Both the position numbers and the translations under genes were made by a program. The notes beneath the pieces were generated by a model that saw only the letters and a list, made by a program, of their open reading frames with translations, did no database searches and had not been told where the DNA came from. Below are positions 26,163-35,320 of a stretch of 64,000 nt of DNA, piece after piece (the stretch's first letter is position 1; the number at the start of each line of letters is the position of its first letter). Source of the stretch: a bacterium (GTDB lineage: Bacteria; Cyanobacteriota; Vampirovibrionia; Gastranaerophilales; Gastranaerophilaceae); NCBI GenBank assembly GCA_017942035.1, contig JAGAVG010000037.1:62001-126000 (forward strand). Direction: 5' to 3'.

Positions 26163-26708
26163 ATGAAAAACACAGTAGATCCAATTCGCAGCAGAGTGAA
26201 AATTAGATTGGTAGAGCAGTATTTGGCTCAAACATGTATGAGGGACAAGCTTATTTTTGCGTTAGGCATAAATAGCGGACTGAGAGTATCGGACATTTTA
26301 GGCTTAGATGTTAAGGATGTTAAAAACAAAACTCATATTGAGATTAAGGAAAAAAAGACAGGCAAGTTTAAAAGGTTCCCGTTAAATAGAAAAATGGCAA
26401 AACTGTTGAAAGAATATACCAGAGAATGCGAAAATGATGATCCTCTCTTTATGAGTCAAAGAAATTACAGACTTGACAGATCACAGGTTTACAGAAAAAT
26501 AAATCAGGCCTGCCGCGCTGTTGGAATTGGTGGTAACATTGGAACTCACACTATGAGAAAAAGTTTCGGTTATCATCACTATAAGAAATATAAAGATGTT
26601 GCAATGCTTCAATTAATATTCAACCATTCAACTCCGAATATTACTTTAAGATATATTGGAATTGACCAGGACGAAATAGACGATAGTTATAAACATTTTG
26701 AATTATAA
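26163..26708 (+). CDS. Small tyrosine recombinase (catalytic domain only)
   Basis: A 181-residue site-specific recombinase without the usual N-terminal core-binding domain. The catalytic set is complete: Arg in SGLRVSDIL, Lys in EKKTGKF, HTMRKSFGYH (His-x-x-Arg), His in FNHSTPNITLRYIG and the Tyr nucleophile in RYIGI. Short solitary recombinases of this type are common in firmicute phages and plasmids, where they resolve multimers or act with integrative elements. GAAAGGAAGG precedes the ATG and a strong terminator follows at 26747-26772. No attachment repeats or other mobile genes are visible around it. Confidence 0.88.
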   Translation: MKNTVDPIRSRVKIRLVEQYLAQTCMRDKLIFALGINSGLRVSDILGLDVKDVKNKTHIEIKEKKTGKFKRFPLNRKMAKLLKEYTRECENDDPLFMSQRNYRLDRSQVYRKINQACRAVGIGGNIGTHTMRKSFGYHHYKKYKDVAMLQLIFNHSTPNITLRYIGIDQDEIDDSYKHFEL

Positions 26709-26746
26709 CAATCCGCCGGCAGGTTTTCGTATCTGTTGAAACTGGA

Positions 26747-26772
26747 AAGGCGCATCAAAAATGATGCGCCTT
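26747..26772 (+). terminator. Rho-independent terminator
   Basis: AAGGCGCATC/GATGCGCCTT perfect 10-bp stem. It serves the recombinase gene and possibly also the convergent cyclase gene. Confidence 0.8.
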
Positions 26773-26786
26773 AATAAAAAAGTAAA

Positions 26787-28745
26787 TTAAGAAATTTTTA
26801 ACACTTCATAAATATCCATTCTTTTTTCTTTCCCGCGGATTTGAACGTCACTAATCTTAACGGTTTCAACGATATCCGAAACCTTATCATAAGTTGAAGA
26901 GCTTATTAAAAAATGAGTTTTATAAACCTTGTTATAGCTTTCAATACGACTAGCCAAATTTACCATATCGCCGATAACAGTATATTCAAGACGTTTTTCG
27001 GAGCCGATATTTCCAACAAAAGCTTCACCGGTGTTTATTCCAATACCGATTTCAATTTTCGGTTTACCCTCCTTAATCCATTTATCTTGAAGTTCTTCAA
27101 CCTTTTTAAGCATATCATAAGCACATCTTACTGCATTTTGGGCATGATTAATGTCGAAAATAGGCTCGCCGAAAATTGCCATAACCGCATCACCTATAAA
27201 TTTATTTATTACACCGTTATGACGCGTTATTATCGGCTCTATTTCTGAAAAATATTCATTCAATATCAAAGAAACCTCTTCAGCGGTCATTTTTTCGCTC
27301 ATACTTGTAAATCCTCTAATATCCGCAAAAAGAACCGTTACGATTGCTCTTTTACCGCCGAGTTTGATATCATCAATGTTTTTTACAACATTTTTCATAA
27401 TATCTTGAGACAAATATTTTCCCATTGCATTTTTAATTTTTTCTTTATTACGCCCTTCTAAAATGAACCTGTATGAATATGCAAAAACCATCGTTACGAG
27501 CTGCAGGGCAAGAGGTGTGATTACATTAACCGCAAAATTATGTTTGTAACATAAAATTGTATAAAGGTAATACAAAATTCCCATTACAACTATCAGCAAA
27601 AGTGATTTGACAAATGAGAATTTATAAATAAGGAAAAATGTCAGGGCACCGATTAATAATATCGTGAGAAAATCTTGAGTTAGAGAACTCATTTTCATGA
27701 ATTGATTGTTGTTAATATTATCGAAATTAGTAGCCTGAAAATCAACTCCGGGGTGCTTGTCCAGCATCGGAGTCGGAAGAGCATCTTCCAAACCCAGCGC
27801 TGTTGCTTTTGCATTAGCGCCCACAAATACAACTTTCCCATCAAACTCTTTCGGGTTAATAACCGGTTTCTTTCCTGCTTTAATCAATTCAAGAGATTCC
27901 AGAATATCCCCGGCAGAATATTTTTTATGAGTATATTCGCTGTCTCCGATTAATTTGTAATATTTTGTATAGTTTCTATATCCATAGCCGGACAAATCAG
28001 AGGGAATAACCATATTGGTTTCTTTTATATTAATTTTTCCTCCTTCAACTGAAATATTCTCGACCTGATGTCTTAGCATATACATTCTTAGTGCCAGTGA
28101 AGGGTAATATTTGCCTTTAACTTCCGACAAATTAATCGATCGCCTCAAATATCCGTCATCATCTTTAATAACGTTTACTGTACCGGCATTATAAAGGCTA
28201 TTAAAATACCCGTCCGGCATGTAATTCAGGCTGTTATAAAACGTTTTAACGTCAGATTTCTTTGAATCATCAACATTTATTGCATATTTTGCGGCAAATT
28301 TTTCTAAAAACGCATTACCTTTATTCTTATCCGCAAAATCATCATAATAAGGTGTAAATCCGGCAGTTAAATTTTTTATCGGATGAATAGATTTATACAA
28401 ATTTATATCTGATTGAATGTTTTCGAGGTCAGAAGATGCCAGAATTGCGTCAAATCCTATCAAACTCGGAGATGAATATTTATTAAGATATTCAAAAATT
28501 TGGCCGTATAATTCTCTTTTCCAGGGCCATCTGTGTTTGGAGACCGCTTTATCATCAATTACAATCAAAACAGTGCTTTCAGGAGCCGAATCAACTGCCG
28601 AATAGGTTTTGACCATGTGATTGTAAGCTTTCATTTCAACATACTGCCAGAGTGCTATCATCATTACGAACGAAAGAAATAAATACATTAAAAATGAATA
28701 TATGAAAAAAGCCTTTGACTTTACTATTGATTTTAAGCTTGCCAT
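26787..28745 (-). CDS. CHASE2-domain adenylate/guanylate cyclase
   Basis: A 652-residue class III nucleotidyl cyclase. After one N-terminal membrane helix (about 12-35), an extracytoplasmic CHASE2 sensor runs to about residue 350. Three closely spaced helices follow, then the cyclase domain (about 460-640). Metal-binding Asp residues are in LFADIRGFTSM and FIGDAVMAIFGEP, and the substrate-binding part is EKRLEYTVIGDMVNLASRIES. It should make cAMP (or cGMP) in response to an outside signal. The ATG at 28745 was preferred to upstream codons because of AGGAG just before it and because the membrane helix follows directly. It is divergent from the eda operon. Confidence 0.92.
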   Translation of the reverse strand: MASLKSIVKSKAFFIYSFLMYLFLSFVMMIALWQYVEMKAYNHMVKTYSAVDSAPESTVLIVIDDKAVSKHRWPWKRELYGQIFEYLNKYSSPSLIGFDAILASSDLENIQSDINLYKSIHPIKNLTAGFTPYYDDFADKNKGNAFLEKFAAKYAINVDDSKKSDVKTFYNSLNYMPDGYFNSLYNAGTVNVIKDDDGYLRRSINLSEVKGKYYPSLALRMYMLRHQVENISVEGGKINIKETNMVIPSDLSGYGYRNYTKYYKLIGDSEYTHKKYSAGDILESLELIKAGKKPVINPKEFDGKVVFVGANAKATALGLEDALPTPMLDKHPGVDFQATNFDNINNNQFMKMSSLTQDFLTILLIGALTFFLIYKFSFVKSLLLIVVMGILYYLYTILCYKHNFAVNVITPLALQLVTMVFAYSYRFILEGRNKEKIKNAMGKYLSQDIMKNVVKNIDDIKLGGKRAIVTVLFADIRGFTSMSEKMTAEEVSLILNEYFSEIEPIITRHNGVINKFIGDAVMAIFGEPIFDINHAQNAVRCAYDMLKKVEELQDKWIKEGKPKIEIGIGINTGEAFVGNIGSEKRLEYTVIGDMVNLASRIESYNKVYKTHFLISSSTYDKVSDIVETVKISDVQIRGKEKRMDIYEVLKIS

Positions 28746-28807
28746 AACACAATTTCTCCTAATCCTTATTTTATGATATAATAAATTTGTAAAAAAGGAT
28801 AGTTTTA

Positions 28808-29419
28808 ATGAAAGAAAGTTTAATTGAAGTATTATCAAAAGAGAAATTATTTCCGATTGTAAGAAGTTCGGATGCTAAAAAAGCAATAGATACAGCAAAA
28901 GCAATGATAGAAGGTGGAGCAAAAATTGTCGAGGTAAATGTTGAAAATCCGTCTATTTATTCGGCAATTCAAGAAATCTCGAAAGATGCTATTGTATGTG
29001 CAGGCGGAATTATAACATCACTTCAGGCTCAAAGCGCTATTGACTGCGGAGCAGAAGTTTTATCCTCTCCGATATTCCACATGAATTTGGTTAAGCTTTC
29101 AAAGGATAAACATGTTCCATATATTGCAGGAACCTCAACTGCGAACGAGGCTTATAATGCTTGGAAAGCCAGAATTTCGGTTGTTAAAATTTATCCGGTT
29201 ACTCCAATGGGCGGAGTTTTGTATATTAAAGATTTGTTAAGACCCATGCCGTTTTTGAACGTAATTCCGATGGGGAATGTCAAATTAGCTGAAATTCCGC
29301 AATATATAAAAGCCGGTGCGCTTGCAGTCGGTGTCGGCCGGGATTTGTATCAAGATTACAGTTTTAGTGAGATTACAAAACGAACGGCTGAAACTTTAAA
29401 AATTTTGAAGGAACAATAA
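28808..29419 (+). CDS. eda: KDPG/KHG aldolase
   Basis: Splits 2-keto-3-deoxy-6-phosphogluconate into pyruvate and glyceraldehyde-3-phosphate. The 203-residue TIM barrel has the Schiff-base Lys in VVKIYPVTPMGG, Glu in EVNVENPS and the CAGGIIT loop. TATAAT is at 28777-28782, with AAAAAAGGA 5-10 nt before the ATG, so this transcript has a normal leader. It is followed after 2 bases by the KDG kinase gene, giving the complete lower branch of uronate/KDG catabolism. Confidence 0.93.
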   Translation: MKESLIEVLSKEKLFPIVRSSDAKKAIDTAKAMIEGGAKIVEVNVENPSIYSAIQEISKDAIVCAGGIITSLQAQSAIDCGAEVLSSPIFHMNLVKLSKDKHVPYIAGTSTANEAYNAWKARISVVKIYPVTPMGGVLYIKDLLRPMPFLNVIPMGNVKLAEIPQYIKAGALAVGVGRDLYQDYSFSEITKRTAETLKILKEQ

Positions 29420-29421
29420 TT

Positions 29422-30363
29422 ATGGATACAAAGCTTGATATTGTTGCTATTGGCGAAACTTTAGTTGAATTTTCTACCGATTTGAAACTTTCTAAAGCTG
29501 AATGTTTAAACAAATATTATGGCGGAGATTGTCTTGCCGCATCAATATCAGCCTTAAGGCTCGGTTCAAAAGTCGGATTTATTACAAAACTGGGTAATGA
29601 TGCATTTAAGGATTATTTACTTGAAAACTGGCAAAATGAAGGTTTAGACATTTCGCAGATTAAATTTGCAAACGAACAAAACGGGCTTTATGTAATTGCG
29701 CGTCCGACGCTTGAAGAAAAAGAGATTGTTTACTACAGAAAAAAAACAGCCCCTTCAAAACTAACAATAGATGATATTTCGGTTGATTACATAAAAAATG
29801 CGGAGGTTTTATATTCCTCAGGCATTACAAAATCACTTTCTGCATCAGCGGCGGAAAGCGTGGATTATGCGTTTAAAATTGCCAAGGATAACGGAGTAAT
29901 TACTGCATACGATCCTAATTTCTGTTCGGCAATTATGACAGGGGATGATGCGCGTCAGAATTTTGAAAATATTATCCAGTATGTTGATATTTTCTTTGTT
30001 AACACAAAATGCGACACGATAAATGTTCTGGAAATGGATTCGGTTGAAAACATAATAAAAGCCCTTTGGGACAGAGGTGTTTCAACTGTTGTTATAAAAG
30101 CAGAGGATAAGGGCGGGTATTACACAGGATGTAACGGAAACATTGTATTCACAGAATTTTATACAAAAAACATTGTAGATACAACAAGTGCCGGTGATGC
30201 TTTTAACGGAGCCTTTTTACATGGAATAACAAACGGTATGTCAGCGTTTGATGCGTCAAAACTTGCGTCAATCTCTGCCGGTTTGCAGGCTGAAGGTATC
30301 GGGGCAATAAAATCAATACCTTACAAAGATCAAGTTTACTCAATCTTTAAAGAGGGTTATTAA
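29422..30363 (+). CDS. kdgK: 2-keto-3-deoxygluconate kinase (PfkB family)
   Basis: Phosphorylates KDG to KDPG, the substrate of the upstream aldolase. The 313-residue ribokinase fold has the substrate-binding GGDCLAASISALRLGS region near residue 35 and the ATP/catalytic signature DTTSAGDAFNGAFLHG near residue 253, with Asp as catalytic base. The gene starts 2 bases after eda and ends 2 bases before csaB, so all three are one operon. The sugar specificity is inferred from the aldolase neighbour; the PfkB fold alone would allow other sugars. Confidence 0.9.
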   Translation: MDTKLDIVAIGETLVEFSTDLKLSKAECLNKYYGGDCLAASISALRLGSKVGFITKLGNDAFKDYLLENWQNEGLDISQIKFANEQNGLYVIARPTLEEKEIVYYRKKTAPSKLTIDDISVDYIKNAEVLYSSGITKSLSASAAESVDYAFKIAKDNGVITAYDPNFCSAIMTGDDARQNFENIIQYVDIFFVNTKCDTINVLEMDSVENIIKALWDRGVSTVVIKAEDKGGYYTGCNGNIVFTEFYTKNIVDTTSAGDAFNGAFLHGITNGMSAFDASKLASISAGLQAEGIGAIKSIPYKDQVYSIFKEGY

Positions 30364-30365
30364 AA

Positions 30366-31382
30366 ATGTTGAACTTGGTTATATCCGGCTATTACGGATT
30401 TAAAAACTTTGGGGACGAAGCAATTTTATCGGTTCTTACAGAGCATTTAAAAAGTTTAGGTGCAAACGTAACTGTCATCACCTCAAACCCAGCCTACACA
30501 AGTCAAAAGGACAACGTTGAAACCGTAAAAACATTTGATATTAAAAATATAATCAGAGTTTTAAAAAATTCTGATGCCTTAATTTCCGGCGGCGGAAGCC
30601 TATTGCAGGATGTTACAAGTCTAAAAAGCCTTATGTATTACGCTTTTATAATATTTTTAGCGTTAATCTTTAAGAAAAAAGTCCTGATTTTTGCTCAGGG
30701 AATCGGCCCTTTAAATTCCAAATTATCACAATTTATTGTGAAAAATCTATTAAAACAGGCCGCATTTATTTCTGTTCGGGATGAAAAAAGTTTGGAACTA
30801 TTGGCAGATGCCGGAATTTCAGCGAAACTTGTCTGCGATCCGATTTTTTCTGTCGAAATTCCCGAAACTTCAAAAGAAAAAAAATTAGTTATACAGTTGA
30901 GAAGTTTCCCGACACTTAATGATGAATTTCTGAACGAACTTGCACAAAATATCAATAAAAATTTTTCTGATAAAAAAATAGAAATCCTGTCGCTTCAAGA
31001 CAGCCTTGATAAAGATGTTTGTGAAAAATTTAATAACATATTAAAAAATCTAAATCCGAATATTATTACATCAGTAAAAACAGGTTTGCTTCCGCAAGAA
31101 ATAATTAATACGATTGCAAATGCCGAATATCTAATCGGCATGAGATTTCATGCTCTTTTAATCGGTTTAAGGGCGGGAACTAAAACGCTTGCAATAAATT
31201 ACGATATAAAAGTTGAAAATCTGGCAAAAAGCTTTGATTTACCGATGTTAAACCTTTCCCAAAATAACGAGTTTGAAAATGAGTTTGAAATCTTAAAAAA
31301 TTTGGATGTCTCAAAATTAATTGAAACATCCAAATCTAAAGTTTTTGATTGGTCAGAATTTGATAAAAATCTCTGTGATTAA
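30366..31382 (+). CDS. csaB: CsaB-type polysaccharide pyruvyl transferase
   Basis: Adds a pyruvyl ketal to a cell-wall-linked polysaccharide so that SLH-domain proteins can bind. The 338-residue protein has the N-terminal SGYYGFKNFGDEAIL motif, GGGSLLQD, FAQGIGPL and the C-terminal IGMRFHALLIGL motif of the family. The presence of CsaB implies an SLH-anchored envelope, known for cyanobacteria, Negativicutes and relatives. Its place at the end of a KDG catabolic operon is unusual; both steps involve pyruvate, but that may be chance. Its stop overlaps the convergent EF-hand gene by 4 bases. Confidence 0.9.
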   Translation: MLNLVISGYYGFKNFGDEAILSVLTEHLKSLGANVTVITSNPAYTSQKDNVETVKTFDIKNIIRVLKNSDALISGGGSLLQDVTSLKSLMYYAFIIFLALIFKKKVLIFAQGIGPLNSKLSQFIVKNLLKQAAFISVRDEKSLELLADAGISAKLVCDPIFSVEIPETSKEKKLVIQLRSFPTLNDEFLNELAQNINKNFSDKKIEILSLQDSLDKDVCEKFNNILKNLNPNIITSVKTGLLPQEIINTIANAEYLIGMRFHALLIGLRAGTKTLAINYDIKVENLAKSFDLPMLNLSQNNEFENEFEILKNLDVSKLIETSKSKVFDWSEFDKNLCD

Positions 31383-32227
31383 GATTTTTTCTCATCTGAG
31401 CCAAATAATTTTTTCCAGCCTTGCTGCATCAAATCAACCTCTGCTTTTACTGATTCCGGTGTTGACTTCTCTTCATCGCAGGCAATGTTAAACTGGAACT
31501 CTTCAACTCGTTTGGCACTAATATATCCGTCACGTTTTGTTTTGCCGTCTTTTTCATAATCCATTGCATAGAAAGTTGATGACATTTCTTTGTAATCAAT
31601 TACTCCGTCATTATTTATATCTATAGCCTCAAATTGGTTTGACGCCGCTTTCTTGCGATCATCTGTTTTAGCATTTTCTTTCAAATATTCTTCTTTTGAA
31701 ATATATCCGTCTTTATCCGAATCCATTTGCGCTACATAAGATTTGCCTAAAGCTGTAAGATCCTTTTTGTACTGCTCTTCTGATGTAGAGCTTGATATAT
31801 CAACTTTGTCGATTTTTCCTTTTCCTAATTTGTTAAGCTGATCATCCATATCATTGGCTTTATCCGCGCTGGTATTTTTATCAACCGCATCAGCTTTAGG
31901 ATTAGACTTCACGGTATTGTTATAATCTCTCATAAAAGATTCATAACCGGCTTCATACGACATACCTTGTGTTATTTGCGCCATAATTCCGGACATGTCC
32001 ATTCCACCCATATAATTGCCGCATCCTCCCGGCATCCATTGAGTACTTGCCATAGGCATACCGCATCTCATTCCGCCCCAAATAGAGCCCATCATGCTCA
32101 TGTTATTATATCCGCCATAATAACCTCCACAGCAATTACTTTCCTTCATTGCTCGTATTGTTACAGCCATATTTAATAGGTTTTGCCCAAATTTAGTTAA
32201 ACTTTGTCCAAGAGCTGCTTTATCCAT
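31379..32227 (-). CDS. EF-hand calcium-binding protein with Gly/Met/Cys-rich N-terminal region
   Basis: A 282-residue protein. An amphipathic N-terminal helix is followed at about 30-80 by a Gly/Met/Cys-rich stretch (SNCCGGYYGGYNNMSMMG and later GGCGNYMGGMDMSG). Two good EF-hand loops follow in the second half, DSDKDGYISKEE (near 170) and DINNDGVIDYKE (near 206), and a third, degenerate loop DYEKDGKTKRDG with an insertion. No signal peptide is seen. AAAAGGAG precedes the ATG. The product probably binds calcium; partners are unknown. The metallopeptidase-like protein at 10323 also carries an EF-hand. Confidence 0.85.
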   Translation of the reverse strand: MDKAALGQSLTKFGQNLLNMAVTIRAMKESNCCGGYYGGYNNMSMMGSIWGGMRCGMPMASTQWMPGGCGNYMGGMDMSGIMAQITQGMSYEAGYESFMRDYNNTVKSNPKADAVDKNTSADKANDMDDQLNKLGKGKIDKVDISSSTSEEQYKKDLTALGKSYVAQMDSDKDGYISKEEYLKENAKTDDRKKAASNQFEAIDINNDGVIDYKEMSSTFYAMDYEKDGKTKRDGYISAKRVEEFQFNIACDEEKSTPESVKAEVDLMQQGWKKLFGSDEKKS

Positions 32228-32333
32228 GGTTACTCCTTTTTGTAGTATATATATAATAAGTATAAAATATATACAATATTGTCAGGAATATATAATTTTG
32301 TTACAAAAATTAATAATTAATATAATATTAAAA

Positions 32334-32354
32334 AAGACCTCATAAAAGAGGTCT
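32334..32354 (-). terminator. Terminator of tRNA-Leu
   Basis: Minus-strand AGACCTC/GAGGTCT hairpin followed by TTTTTTA, immediately after the tRNA. Confidence 0.85.
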
Positions 32355-32357
32355 GAA

Positions 32358-32447
32358 TGGTGCCCTGGGCCAGACTTGAACTGGCACTGAGGTATAGCCC
32401 CAATTGGATTTTAAGTCCAACGCGTCTACCGATTCCGCCACCAGGGC
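32358..32447 (-). tRNA. tRNA-Leu (anticodon UAA)
   Basis: Acceptor strands GCCCTGG (32441-32447) and CCAGGGC (32362-32368) pair perfectly, with discriminator A and an encoded CCA (32358-32360). The anticodon loop CTTAAAA in a TTGGA/TCCAA stem gives UAA, which reads UUA. The long variable arm (GGGCTATACCTC) and the T-arm GTTCAAGTC fit leucine tRNA. It has its own terminator. Confidence 0.97.
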
Positions 32448-32494
32448 AAAAATATCTTTTAACTAAATCATAATAACGTGAACAGGTATTAATG

Positions 32495-33694
32495 TCAATA
32501 TAATAATGAATTTTTCATGAAAATAGCCAAATCATCGACTTTTTTATCAATTTCGGTTGAAATTTTTGCCAGTTCAGCTTTTACATATTCTTCATTTTTA
32601 AGCTTCACATGCCCCAGTAATCCAAAGAGCATGTTCTCTATTAGAACATCTTTCAGATGTTTTAGTGCAATATAATCACGCTCATCTATAATATTTGAAA
32701 GTTCTGACAAATTAATAAATAAATCGCCGAGCTCGGATTTCACCTTTTTATATTTTTTGAACTTTAAAAATCCATTCATTCTCAAAATATGCCCTTGAAT
32801 TATGCTGTATGCATCCAACAATCCCTTTTTCTTTTGCGGGAGCTTTTCTTTGAAATAGGCCATTGTCTGTTTGTATCCGGAATCAATAAGTTCCTGACGT
32901 TTTTCCTTTGAAAGATTGAAATCTACAACCACGACTTCTCCGGTATTCAATACGATATAATCAAATCTGTCATTTTTGGAAAAAGTTTCTGTTATAAAAG
33001 CTGTGGACATAGCCGTCATACAGCTATATACGGCATTAGCATAAGAAACGCCGTTTTTTGAATTATCATCATATTCACCCTCAAGACGGAATTCCAAAAG
33101 CCGGCTGTTACTTTTAAAGAGATTTTCTGAAAGTTTCCACATCGGAAAACTTTTTTGCAAATCACCATCTACAAGAATTCTTCCGTTATATTCAACCGGC
33201 ACCATTAATCCGGGCATACAAGATGATATACGGATTGCAGATGCAATTTCGTAATCCGGAGTTGTAAATTTTGAAAATTCCTGACACTCAAAGTTTTTCA
33301 AATCCGTAGTTATAATTACCAAATCAGCATCAATATCTTTGAATTTTACAGGCTCGCTTTCACCCTTCCGGTAAGCTTTGCCGTAAAATTTCGTCCCTAT
33401 CAAATCTCTGAGCCATTCCAGAAACAATTCACCTTTACTCAACGCTATAAGAGGGCCAAAACCTAATTTAATATCTCGGAAAAGATCAAAACTTATATTT
33501 ATAAAACTTTCTTTTATTTCTTCAGAAGTATATCCCAGCGCCAAAAGCCCCGCAACGATAGCGCCGACAGACGAGCCGGCTATCATATTGGGTTTAACCC
33601 CTAATTCATCAAGGGCTTTTATTGCCCCAACATAAGCCAGACCGCGGATTGCTCCGCCTCCGAACATATATGTATATTTAATGTCTCTTTTCAT
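32495..33694 (-). CDS. Patatin-like phospholipase
   Basis: A 399-residue lipid acyl hydrolase. The oxyanion loop GGGAIRGLAYVG is at residues 12-23, the nucleophile serine in AGSSVGAIVAG near 42, and the dyad Asp in ILVDGDLQKSF near 175. The N-terminal 280 residues are the catalytic domain; the C-terminal 120 residues are a helical Lys/Glu-rich extension of unknown role. TATAAT (33702-33707) is 7 nt before the ATG with no Shine-Dalgarno, so it is probably leaderless. It follows a GT-C-like membrane gene on the same strand with a 20-bp gap, so it may also be read through from that gene. Confidence 0.92.
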   Translation of the reverse strand: MKRDIKYTYMFGGGAIRGLAYVGAIKALDELGVKPNMIAGSSVGAIVAGLLALGYTSEEIKESFINISFDLFRDIKLGFGPLIALSKGELFLEWLRDLIGTKFYGKAYRKGESEPVKFKDIDADLVIITTDLKNFECQEFSKFTTPDYEIASAIRISSCMPGLMVPVEYNGRILVDGDLQKSFPMWKLSENLFKSNSRLLEFRLEGEYDDNSKNGVSYANAVYSCMTAMSTAFITETFSKNDRFDYIVLNTGEVVVVDFNLSKEKRQELIDSGYKQTMAYFKEKLPQKKKGLLDAYSIIQGHILRMNGFLKFKKYKKVKSELGDLFINLSELSNIIDERDYIALKHLKDVLIENMLFGLLGHVKLKNEEYVKAELAKISTEIDKKVDDLAIFMKNSLLY

Positions 33695-33714
33695 ATTTTT
33701 TATTATACTCTCAA

Positions 33715-35223
33715 TTATAATTTTATATCAGTATCAAAAAGCGTATTTTTATAGTAGTTTAAATCCTTGACCGGAATTATATAACTTTTTTTTATGTCCG
33801 AAGTTCTTATAAACACACCATATCTGTCGCCTTCGAAAATTAAATACCAGCCTTTATATTTTTTCAGTGCGTAAAAAACGGGATAAGTTTTTTCAACAAG
33901 AATAATATCCGGCGGATATTTTTCCAAAATTTCATCCCACCCAGGTTTAACAAGATGAAAATTCTTTAAAAGTTCAATATACTCATCCGGATAGACCTCC
34001 TCATAACGGCCGTCCATAAAGATTTTATTCTGCGGGTAAAGTTTGTACGAAAGGTAACTTCCAATCCCGAAATTAGCAAGCAGATTTCCTTTTAAATTAT
34101 TTATCTTAATAAATTCGACCTCTCGCACCGGATAAACCCCTTCAATAGAAAGCGGAAGCGAAATATTTTTTATTAAAAACGGAAGAATTCCAACAATAAT
34201 CAATACGCCATATATTAATTTATTTTTATATTGAGGCATTTTAATTCGTGATATAAGATTACAAACATCATTATAGCAAAATGCAGCCGCGGAAATTACA
34301 AAAAACGGAATAAGTTTTATATGGCTAAAAGCGAGATACAGCGTCACAACCAGAACAATTAATTTAACTTTATCTAAATTTTTCCATCCGTTTTCTTTTA
34401 TATTTTTGTAAATACAGCCGGCCTCAATTCCTAATATTGTCACCATAAAAATTTTAAACGGAATAAATCCGAACAGGTGAAATTTCGAAAATAACGGCCA
34501 CCATTCGGTAATATCAGCCCTTTGCATTGTGTTTGCCATTAAAAGAAACTTAATATAATCTATTCCCCATGGATTTATAATCAGCGCAATACTTGAAACA
34601 GCACCAATAATTAAATATTTAATCCATATTTTATTATGTCTGTCGTTTAAAAAAGTTCCGAGAGCATACATAAAAATAAGTCCGATACCCGAAACAACTC
34701 CGCCATGCAAATTGTTCCAGAGAATTACAAATATCGGCAATGTATATAGCATCCGCTTTTTCCCATGCCGTGCAAGTTCAAGAACATATAAAAACATAGC
34801 AAATAGGAAAAATGAAAACATGTGACATCTCACAGGCTGAATAAAGTTCCCGAGCAATGCGTAAAGCGCAAAAACATAAAATAATATTTCATACGGCTTT
34901 TCTGAGCGCAATTTTACAAATTTTACTATAAAAACAAATATTCCAAATATGAGTATGGATTGTAAAAATATCAAACTATACGGCCCAAAATATTTCAACA
35001 AAAAATAAAAAACAACTCCTGAGCCCCATTCGTGATCATACCATACGTGAGTTGGAGTGTATGAAAGAAAATCCGATTTTAAGACCTGATGTCCGTCAAT
35101 TACCCCCATACCGGCAATCAACCTTGCCCACAAATCAAAATCAAAAATCTCCGCGCTAAAACAAAAAGCCAGAATTAACAAAAATAAAACTAAGTAAAAT
35201 AAAATCCACACATATCTCTTCAT
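33715..35223 (-). CDS. Polytopic membrane protein, GT-C-like
   Basis: A 502-residue protein with about 10-11 transmembrane helices followed by a soluble C-terminal domain of about 130 residues (NNLKGNLLANFGIGSYLSYKL, FMDGRYEEVYPDEY). The first external loop has FDFDLWARLIAGMGVIDGHQ and YTPTHVWYDHEWGSG. Paired acidic residues and a His there are typical of GT-C-type membrane glycosyltransferases and their uncharacterised relatives. WNNLHGGVVSG is another conserved family motif. The promoter reads TAGACA, 17 bp, TAAAAT (35230-35235), 6 nt, ATG, hence a leaderless start. The substrate is unknown. Confidence 0.7.
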   Translation of the reverse strand: MKRYVWILFYLVLFLLILAFCFSAEIFDFDLWARLIAGMGVIDGHQVLKSDFLSYTPTHVWYDHEWGSGVVFYFLLKYFGPYSLIFLQSILIFGIFVFIVKFVKLRSEKPYEILFYVFALYALLGNFIQPVRCHMFSFFLFAMFLYVLELARHGKKRMLYTLPIFVILWNNLHGGVVSGIGLIFMYALGTFLNDRHNKIWIKYLIIGAVSSIALIINPWGIDYIKFLLMANTMQRADITEWWPLFSKFHLFGFIPFKIFMVTILGIEAGCIYKNIKENGWKNLDKVKLIVLVVTLYLAFSHIKLIPFFVISAAAFCYNDVCNLISRIKMPQYKNKLIYGVLIIVGILPFLIKNISLPLSIEGVYPVREVEFIKINNLKGNLLANFGIGSYLSYKLYPQNKIFMDGRYEEVYPDEYIELLKNFHLVKPGWDEILEKYPPDIILVEKTYPVFYALKKYKGWYLIFEGDRYGVFIRTSDIKKSYIIPVKDLNYYKNTLFDTDIKL

Positions 35224-35229
35224 TTCACA

Positions 35230-35258
35230 ATTTTATCATCAAAAATTATCGTTGTCTA
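35230..35258 (-). promoter_or_regulatory. Promoter of the GT-C-like gene, leaderless
   Basis: On the minus strand TAGACA (35253-35258), 17 bp, TAAAAT (35230-35235), 6 nt, ATG 35223. Confidence 0.7.
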
Positions 35259-35290
35259 TAAAAGAATAATTATTATGTTATCTTGAAAAA

Positions 35291-35320
35291 ATGCACCAAA
35301 TTCTATATTTTGATGCGAGT
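35291..35320 (+). terminator. Degenerate copy of the GCACCAAA hairpin
   Basis: tgcaccaaattctatattttgatgcgagttttt resembles the terminator hairpins at 18051 and 53261. It is followed by a repeat (attctgaaacac..) that recurs at 47253. Confidence 0.55.

Noticed and set aside
26163-26708. Integrated prophage or ICE around the recombinase
   Set aside because: Neighbours are ordinary chromosomal genes; no attachment repeats, phage or conjugation genes.
31967-32176. Plus-strand His-rich frame
   Set aside because: Antisense of the Gly/Met/Cys-rich part of the EF-hand protein; no initiation signals.
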